A stretch of DNA of 64,000 bases from positions 1 to 64,000 of the forward strand of contig JBDHJR010000010.1 in assembly GCA_039586815.1 (NCBI GenBank). Reading direction: 5' to 3'. Of this stretch, positions 58,582 to 64,000 are shown one piece after another. The translations under genes were made by a program, and so were the position numbers. The notes under the pieces were generated by a model. The model had not been told where the DNA came from. It saw only the letters and a program-made list of their open reading frames with translations, and searched no databases. Position 1 is the stretch's first letter; every line of letters begins with the position of its first letter. The DNA comes from WVYX01 sp039586815. GTDB taxonomy: Bacteria; Gemmatimonadota; Gemmatimonadetes; Gemmatimonadales; GWC2-71-9.

Positions 58582-60168
58582 CGCTACACTCGCCCGCTGT
58601 CCGCCTGGGCGTCAAGCCTGCTGCTGCTCGGGGTGGCTTCCTGCGCGGTAGATCGGGGGGAGCAGCGGGAGGGCGCGGTGTTCTACGCGTCGGGGGCCGA
58701 CCTGCAGTCAATCAACCCGCTGGTGACCGTTCACCCCCTGGCCAAGGCCGTGCAGAAGCACGTGCTGTTCCTGACGCTGGCGGCATATGACACGGCGCTG
58801 CGCCCCGTGCCGCGGCTGGCACAGTGGAGCTGGAGCGACGACCGAGCCACCCTCACCTTCGAGCTGCGGCGTGACGTGCAGTGGCACGACGGAACGCCGA
58901 CCACTGCCGCGGACGTCGCGTGGACCCTGGAGATGGCCCGCCGGCCGGAAGTCGCCTACCCACGAGCGCGCGACCTGGCGTCGGTCACCGAAGTGACGGC
59001 GCCCGACTCCTTCACGGTGCGCGTGCAGTTCGATCGTCCGCAGCCTACCTTTCCCGACGTGCTCACAGACCTGGCGATTCTACCAGCAGCACACTTCGCC
59101 CGGCCCGAACCCAGTGGGATTCGCCGGGCGTCGTTCAATGCGGCACCAGTGGGCAACGGTCCCTTCGAGTTCGTGGAGCACCGGCCCAACCAGCGTTGGG
59201 TGTTCCGCCGCAGCGAGAGCTTTCCGGCGGCGCTGGGGCGTCCCGCCCTGCAGCGTTTCGTGGTGGCGGTGGTGGATGAGCCTGCCACCAAGCTGGCGGC
59301 GCTCACCTCGGGCGAGCTGGATTTCGCGGGGATCGCGCCGGCGCACGCCCGTTTCGTGGAGCAGGATGCTCGCCTCGCCGCGGTCGACTACCCGATCATG
59401 TTCGTGTACGCGCTCATATGGAACCTCCGTCGGGAGCCCTTCGCAGACGCGCGGGTGCGTCGCGCGCTCACGTTGGCGCTCGACCGGGAGCTAATCGTCG
59501 CCGCGTATCTGTACGGCTACGGGACGCTGGCGCACGGCCCCGTTCCGCGGGAGCACCCGTGGCACGCGCCGGTGGATGCGGTTCCCCACGATCCAGTGGC
59601 GGCGGGCGCGCTGTTGGACGCGGCCGGCTGGCTGCAGGGTCCTGACGGGGTGCGCGAGCGCGGCGGTAGGCACCTCGCCTTCGACCTGCTCACGGTGGGC
59701 AGTGGAGAGAACGCGCTGGAGCAGATGATCCAGGCCCAATTGGCCGCGGTTGGAGTGGAGGTGAGGATCCGCCAGCTCGAGCTGGCGACCTTCCTGGCAA
59801 CGGCACAGGGGGCGGAGCGCGACTTCGACGCCTTGGTCACGGGAATCCCCGGTGATCTCTCATTGAGCTACGTGGCGGCTTTGTTCGACGGCACAGCAGG
59901 CGGGCCGCTGGCGTATGCCGGATACAGCAGCGCGGCGTTCGACGGCGCGATGGAGGCCGTGCGCGCCGCACCGTCCGAGGCCACGCTGGGGGAAGCGTGG
60001 CGCGAGGCGCAGCGTGTGCTCGCTGCCGAGCAGCCCACCACCTGGCTGTACCACGCGCGAGGTCTTCAGGGCGCGAACCGCCGCATCGAAGCGGAGCCTC
60101 CCGACCTGCGGGGTGAGCTGGCCGGCATCGCCGACTGGCGCTTGGCGCAGGGAGGGGAGCGGCCGTGA
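58579..60168 (+). CDS. family-5 ABC solute-binding lipoprotein
   Basis: 529 residues. The signal PLSAWASSLLLLGVASC is a lipobox. The body shows the DppA/OppA pattern: LRRDVQWHDGTPTTAADVAW, PVGNGPFEFVEHRPN, RRALTLALDRELIVAAYLYG, and GHP-like loops near the end. Family-5 proteins bind peptides, but also oligosaccharides and nickel. The ATG at 58579 gives a full signal peptide, and no later start does. Co-location with the two permeases on the other strand and with sugar enzymes suggests a carbohydrate ligand. Confidence 0.9.
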   Translation: MRYTRPLSAWASSLLLLGVASCAVDRGEQREGAVFYASGADLQSINPLVTVHPLAKAVQKHVLFLTLAAYDTALRPVPRLAQWSWSDDRATLTFELRRDVQWHDGTPTTAADVAWTLEMARRPEVAYPRARDLASVTEVTAPDSFTVRVQFDRPQPTFPDVLTDLAILPAAHFARPEPSGIRRASFNAAPVGNGPFEFVEHRPNQRWVFRRSESFPAALGRPALQRFVVAVVDEPATKLAALTSGELDFAGIAPAHARFVEQDARLAAVDYPIMFVYALIWNLRREPFADARVRRALTLALDRELIVAAYLYGYGTLAHGPVPREHPWHAPVDAVPHDPVAAGALLDAAGWLQGPDGVRERGGRHLAFDLLTVGSGENALEQMIQAQLAAVGVEVRIRQLELATFLATAQGAERDFDALVTGIPGDLSLSYVAALFDGTAGGPLAYAGYSSAAFDGAMEAVRAAPSEATLGEAWREAQRVLAAEQPTTWLYHARGLQGANRRIEAEPPDLRGELAGIADWRLAQGGERP

Positions 60169-61202
60169 GTGTGCACAGCCGCGCACCGCTGCGCGTCGAT
60201 TTCGCGGGAGGCTGGACCGACGTTCCGGAGTACGCCGAGCGCGAGGGTGGGGCGGTGGTCAACGCCGCGATCGGCTTGCACGTCCAGGTCGACTTCCTGC
60301 TGGCGGGGAAGGGCGACCACACCCAGCGCATCGTGCTGCATGCGGAGGACCTGAAGGAGCACGTAACGATACAGTCCTCCAGCCACATCGCGTACGACGG
60401 CAAGCTCGATCTCCACAAGGCGGCACTCAACATGCTCCCCGTCACGGGCGGCATCGAGGTGTTGTCCCGCTCCGATGCCCCGAGCGGGTCGGGCCTGGGT
60501 GGATCCGGAGCGCTCGACGTCGCTCTGCTCGCGGGGCTGGCCCGCATGCGCCACGATCCGTACGACCCAGAGGAGCTGGCGGAGATGGGATTCCAGCTCG
60601 AGGCGCAGGAGCTGGGGCTGTTGGGTGGACGCCAGGATCAGTACGCCGCGGCGCTGGGTGGCTTTCACGAGCTGGGCTTCGCATCGGACGGTGTGCGGTC
60701 GAGACGACTGTCGGTGAGCGAGGAGGCCGCCCGCGACCTGGAGGCGCACCTGGTGCTGGCATATACGGGCCACTCTCACTTCTCGTCCGCCACGCACGCG
60801 AGGGTGTGGCAGGCATATGGGGAAGGTGACGCGGAGGTGACCGACGCGCTGCACCGCATTCACGAGCTCGCGGGGCCGGCGGCTCAGGCGATTGAGCAGG
60901 GGGACTGGCGCACTCTCGCCGACCTCATCGCCGAGAACTGGAAGCAGCAACGGCTGCTCGACGCCACCATCGCCACTCCCAGGAGCGAGGCGATCGAGCG
61001 GGCGGCAATTGAGGCCGGCGCGTGGGGTGGCAAAGCCACGGGAGCGGGAGCCGGGGGGTGCATGATGCTGCTCGCCCCAGCGTCCAAACGCGCGGCGGTA
61101 GCGGCCGCTGCAGAGGGCGCGGGCGCCCTCGTGCTGCCCGCCGGGTTCGTGTTCGACGGTGTCGCGGTGTGGGAGCGGGAGGATGCTGCCCCGCTCGCCT
61201 GA
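60165..61202 (+). CDS. GHMP-family sugar kinase (HddA/fucokinase-like)
   Basis: 345 residues. The N-terminus RAPLRVDFAGGWTDVPEYAE is the pattern of heptose-7-phosphate and fucose kinases. GHMP motif 2 (APSGSGLGGSGALDVALLAG) binds ATP phosphates and GAWGGKATGAGAGGCMMLLA is motif 3. It probably phosphorylates a hexose or heptose released by the neighbouring glycan enzymes, or takes part in sugar-nucleotide formation. GTG 60165 overlaps the upstream stop; it overlaps the next gene by 20 bases. Confidence 0.88.
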   Translation: MSVHSRAPLRVDFAGGWTDVPEYAEREGGAVVNAAIGLHVQVDFLLAGKGDHTQRIVLHAEDLKEHVTIQSSSHIAYDGKLDLHKAALNMLPVTGGIEVLSRSDAPSGSGLGGSGALDVALLAGLARMRHDPYDPEELAEMGFQLEAQELGLLGGRQDQYAAALGGFHELGFASDGVRSRRLSVSEEAARDLEAHLVLAYTGHSHFSSATHARVWQAYGEGDAEVTDALHRIHELAGPAAQAIEQGDWRTLADLIAENWKQQRLLDATIATPRSEAIERAAIEAGAWGGKATGAGAGGCMMLLAPASKRAAVAAAAEGAGALVLPAGFVFDGVAVWEREDAAPLA

Positions 61203-63864
61203 GGAGCTCTCAGCCCGCGGCGCAACCATTCGCGGCTCCGCGGTGCTGCGGGGTCTGGCCCGCAGGTTGCGGGAGTTGCTCGACCCGTTGCTCGTCGGCA
61301 CTCCAGACATTCCCGCGGTGAAGCCGCGCCTCACGCAGGCCGGAGGGGCTTGCCCCCGCGACGGAACCCGCCTGACCTTCGATCCACAGAGCCCGCGGCG
61401 CCATCGCTGCCCGCGCTGCGGCGCACATCATGAGGGGGAGCCGCATGATCACGCGTGGCTCTGGCGCTATCACCTGTGGCTTTCGGAGCGCGCCATTCAC
61501 CTCGCGCTGCTGGGAGGGCTGGAGGCCGACGATGCCCTGCAGCGCAAGGCCGCCGATGTAATAGCGGGGTACGCGCGGGTCTATCCAACGGTGCCCAACC
61601 GCGACAACGTGCTCGGGCCCACGCGGCTCTTCTTCTCCACCTACCTGGAATCGATCTGGCTGGTGCAGCTCGTGACCGCCGCCATGCTGTTGCGGCCCGA
61701 GGTGCTTGGCGGGACCCGAGCCGCCCTCGACCACGCCGTGCGCGAGTCGGCGCAGCTGATCGGGTCGTTCGACGAAGGCTGGTCCAACAGGCAGGTGTGG
61801 AACAATGCCGCCCTGGCGGCGGCCGGCCTGTGGCTCGGCGAGGATCGGCTGGTGCAACGAGCGGTCGCGGGACCGCACGGGCTGCGTGCACAGCTCGAGC
61901 AGGCCGTGTCGCCGGAGGGACTGTGGTTCGAGGGGGAGAACTACCACTTCTTCGCGCTGCGCGGCTTCCTCCTCGGAGCCGAGCTATTGCGCACGGCCGG
62001 CACCGACTTGTACGCCGACGGCGTAGTGGGATCGAACCTGCGAAACATGTACCTGTCGCCGCTCGACACGCTGCTGCCCGACCTCACGCTGCCAGCGCGC
62101 GGCGACGCGCCGTTCGGGGTCAGCGTGGTGCAGCACCGCTTCGCGGAGTTGTGGGAGGTAGGGCGAGCCCGAGTTGGCGACGCGCGACTCGAGGCACTGC
62201 TGGCGACGATCTACGACGCAGACGCACCGCAGGGTGGGGACCCGGGTGCGAGCGAGATCGCCGAGCAGGAACAGAACCGGCCGCCGCAGCGGTTCTCGCG
62301 GGAGCAGCTCGGGTGGAAGGCGCTCTGCTGGATGCCGCCGGAGCCTCCCCAGAGCGACCCTGCATGGACGCCCCAATCGAAACTCCTGGCCGCGCACGGC
62401 CTCGCGGTGCTGCGTGACCGAGGTGATCGCTACGTGAGCCTGGAGTGCGGCGGCACGCCCGGCGGTCACGGGCACCCCGACCTGCTGCACCTCTCGCTGT
62501 TTGCCGGTGGCCATGTGCTAGCCGATTTCGGAACGGGGTCGTACGTCACGCCCTCGTTGCACTGGTACCGCTCCGCGCTCGCCCACAACGCGCCCAGCTG
62601 CACCGGGCTTGGCCAGCTGTCGCGGGATGGGTGGTGCAACGCCTTCGAGATAGGTGAGCAGTGGTCGTGGTGTCGCGCGCGGGCGCGCGACCTGCTCGGC
62701 GAGGGAACCGAGGTCGAGCGCGCGGTCGTGCTGGGGCCGGACTACGTGCTCGACGTGGTAGATGTAGAGGTGGCTCCGGCGGATGTCGAAGTGGATCTAC
62801 CGCTGCACCCGGTAGGCGGCTTCGCAGAGCTGGATGAGGTGAGCGTGCTGCAGCACCCCCTCGGGGTCCTCACGTGCGTGGGTGGTGCAGCCGGGTGTGA
62901 TCTGTTGCTCGCCCCCCGCCCGGGCGAGACGGTGTTCACGGCGGTTGGTCCGGGGCCGCCCGACATGCGCTTCGCCGATGGTGCGCCGCTGCGCTTCCTG
63001 GTGCGGCGTGCGCCCGGAGCCGGCAGGTGGGCGCAGTGCTATGCGCTGCGCCCGGGCACGGTGAAACAGCTGGCGGCTGAGAGAGACGCGGTGACCGTCG
63101 CTCATCCCGACGGCTCCATCGATCGCTTCGAGTTCACACCGGGCGGCGTACGCATTCTGGAGGCGAGTGGCGCGGTGCACGGTCTCGCCGGCTCGGTCGA
63201 GGAGCCGCCGCCGCCCGCACGACGCGAGGTGCGGCGACCGGTGATTCGGTGTCCCCTGCTGGCGGGGATACCCGAGCCGGCGAATTGGCCCGAGGCCTTG
63301 CCGCCCGAAGCCGTGGCACGCCTGGCCGAGCCGCACTACCGGCGCTCGGAGCTGCCCTACGGTGCGGCCGGTACCTTCGCGGCGCAGGTGGCGGTGTTTG
63401 CCGTAGATTCGAGGGTGTGCTTCGCGGCCGACGTGACGAAACAGACACTGGCGCTGCGCGAAGCGGCGCCAGCCCTCGGTCTGGACAACGAAGCGGATGA
63501 CATCCACGCAGACGGCGTGCAGCTCTATCTCGGTGACGCTGGGTGGGAAGGGTACGTGGCGCTGCCCGATCCGCACTCGGAACGGATGAGCATTCGTGAA
63601 GTGGCCGGAACGTCTGCAGATGCAGCGCGGTGCGAGGGCCGCTGGGCGAGAACCGACACGGGATACACACTCGTGGTGACCGTCGACGTGGGGCGACCGC
63701 TGCACCGCGGAGACAGCGTGCTCGTTGGCATGGTGGTGAACGAGATGTACCCGGAGCGTGAGCGGCGGGCCGGCCAGCTCGCGCTGGGCGGAGGGGGCGG
63801 ATGGGTGTACTTGCGGGGCGACCGAGAGTCACCCGCGACGGCTGTTACTGCGGAGGTGTCGTGA
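61183..63864 (+). CDS. heparinase II/III-like polysaccharide lyase with C-terminal carbohydrate-binding-like domain
   Basis: 893 residues. An N-terminal zinc-ribbon-like segment (CPRDGTRL and HRCPRCGAHH) leads into the alpha/alpha toroid: WLSERAIHLALLGG, GSFDEGWSNRQVWNNAALAA and EGLWFEGENYHFFALRG, with catalytic Asn and Tyr/His candidates. The beta domain begins LECGGTPGGHGHPDLLHLSLF with a metal-site His. The last 200 residues (VAVFAVDSRVCFAADV, DDIHADGVQLYLG) look like a CBM9-type carbohydrate-binding fold. No signal peptide, so it is probably intracellular. It would cleave uronic-acid-containing glycans. ATG 61183 follows GGGAGCGGGAGG. Confidence 0.85.
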   Translation: MLPRSPEELSARGATIRGSAVLRGLARRLRELLDPLLVGTPDIPAVKPRLTQAGGACPRDGTRLTFDPQSPRRHRCPRCGAHHEGEPHDHAWLWRYHLWLSERAIHLALLGGLEADDALQRKAADVIAGYARVYPTVPNRDNVLGPTRLFFSTYLESIWLVQLVTAAMLLRPEVLGGTRAALDHAVRESAQLIGSFDEGWSNRQVWNNAALAAAGLWLGEDRLVQRAVAGPHGLRAQLEQAVSPEGLWFEGENYHFFALRGFLLGAELLRTAGTDLYADGVVGSNLRNMYLSPLDTLLPDLTLPARGDAPFGVSVVQHRFAELWEVGRARVGDARLEALLATIYDADAPQGGDPGASEIAEQEQNRPPQRFSREQLGWKALCWMPPEPPQSDPAWTPQSKLLAAHGLAVLRDRGDRYVSLECGGTPGGHGHPDLLHLSLFAGGHVLADFGTGSYVTPSLHWYRSALAHNAPSCTGLGQLSRDGWCNAFEIGEQWSWCRARARDLLGEGTEVERAVVLGPDYVLDVVDVEVAPADVEVDLPLHPVGGFAELDEVSVLQHPLGVLTCVGGAAGCDLLLAPRPGETVFTAVGPGPPDMRFADGAPLRFLVRRAPGAGRWAQCYALRPGTVKQLAAERDAVTVAHPDGSIDRFEFTPGGVRILEASGAVHGLAGSVEEPPPPARREVRRPVIRCPLLAGIPEPANWPEALPPEAVARLAEPHYRRSELPYGAAGTFAAQVAVFAVDSRVCFAADVTKQTLALREAAPALGLDNEADDIHADGVQLYLGDAGWEGYVALPDPHSERMSIREVAGTSADAARCEGRWARTDTGYTLVVTVDVGRPLHRGDSVLVGMVVNEMYPERERRAGQLALGGGGGWVYLRGDRESPATAVTAEVS

Positions 63865-64000
63865 GCCTGGTGGTGGTGTTGGTGCGCACTCAGGATCTGG
63901 TGAACATCGCCGGCGTCGTGCGTGCGATGAAGAACTTTCAGCTCACCGAGCTGCGTCTGGTCGCGCCCGAGGAGTACGATACGCGCCGCATCGAGGGCAT
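63861..64000 (+). CDS. SpoU/TrmH-family RNA 2'-O-methyltransferase, N-terminal part
   Basis: Only about 46 residues lie inside the window. VVLVRTQDLVNIAGVVRAMK and FQLTELRLVAPEEYD match the N-terminal motif 1 of SPOUT RNA methyltransferases of the TrmJ/LasT type (usually VRPxxPGNIGAxARAMKN). They methylate 2'-OH groups in tRNA or rRNA. The expected Pro and Gly of the signature are replaced (TQDLVNIAG). The GTG start overlaps the upstream stop (GTGA). Confidence 0.75.
   Translation, partial: MSLVVVLVRTQDLVNIAGVVRAMKNFQLTELRLVAPEEYDTRRIEG

Overview
The window is 64 kb of GC-rich, densely coded bacterial chromosome with no insertion sequence, phage, CRISPR array, tRNA or rRNA that I could recognise. 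The gene content suggests a diderm, aerobic heterotroph, most like Gemmatimonadota or a neighbouring phylum. The signs are secreted S9 peptidases, amidohydrolases and PIG-L deacetylases, Tat and lipoprotein signals, TolC/RND efflux, a SURF1 protein, Ser/Thr kinases and FHA proteins. That placement is inference from gene families, not from a marker gene.

Layout. 1-6 kb: start of an M1 aminopeptidase lipoprotein (cut by the window edge), MoaA, a collagen-like lipoprotein, and the proton-translocating transhydrogenase operon pntAA-pntAB-pntB, closed by a strong intrinsic terminator. 6-10 kb (minus strand): a small Cys-rich membrane protein, a candidate structured non-coding RNA with its own terminator, aconitase with an unusual polybasic tail, and ArfB. 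10-16.4 kb: sugar-phosphate genes tkt-pgi-rpiA, then SURF1 and a Tat-exported aminotransferase-fold protein. 16.4-21 kb: a GH113-like lipoprotein, a Cys/Met PLP enzyme and an acyl-CoA dehydrogenase. 21-31 kb: an S9 peptidase, then a tightly packed run of phosphoribosyltransferase, secreted PIG-L deacetylase, a complete FbpABC/AfuABC-type importer and an MFS exporter, mostly joined by 4-base overlaps. 31-38 kb: amidohydrolase, two alpha/beta hydrolases, a duplicated membrane protein with a DUF4332-like tail, and an ABC-2 exporter. 38-46 kb: a zinc-ribbon Ser/Thr kinase and a TetR-TolC-MFP-RND efflux operon with a near-perfect palindromic operator. 46-53.5 kb: nitrilase-like enzyme, methyltransferase, GT4 glycosyltransferase, a pseudokinase-kinase tandem protein, a quinone oxidoreductase and an FHA-FHA-TM-coiled-coil-trypsin protein. 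53.5-64 kb: GH38 alpha-mannosidase, a membrane protein, an oligopeptide-type transporter without ATPases, a GHMP sugar kinase, a heparinase II/III-like enzyme and the start of a SpoU-family RNA methyltransferase.

How the parts work together. The central-metabolism genes supply NADPH (transhydrogenase) and move carbon through the pentose-phosphate pathway and TCA cycle. The kinase, pseudokinase-kinase and FHA-protease genes suggest a phospho-signalling route from the cytoplasm to a periplasmic protease. The last 10 kb looks like a glycan uptake and breakdown locus. The most unusual items are the structured RNA before aconitase together with aconitase's lysine-rich tail, the pseudokinase-kinase fusion, the FHA-gated protease, the zero-gap CATG and CTAG junctions around dppBC, and a TANNNT box placed 7-10 bases before several start codons, which suggests leaderless mRNAs.
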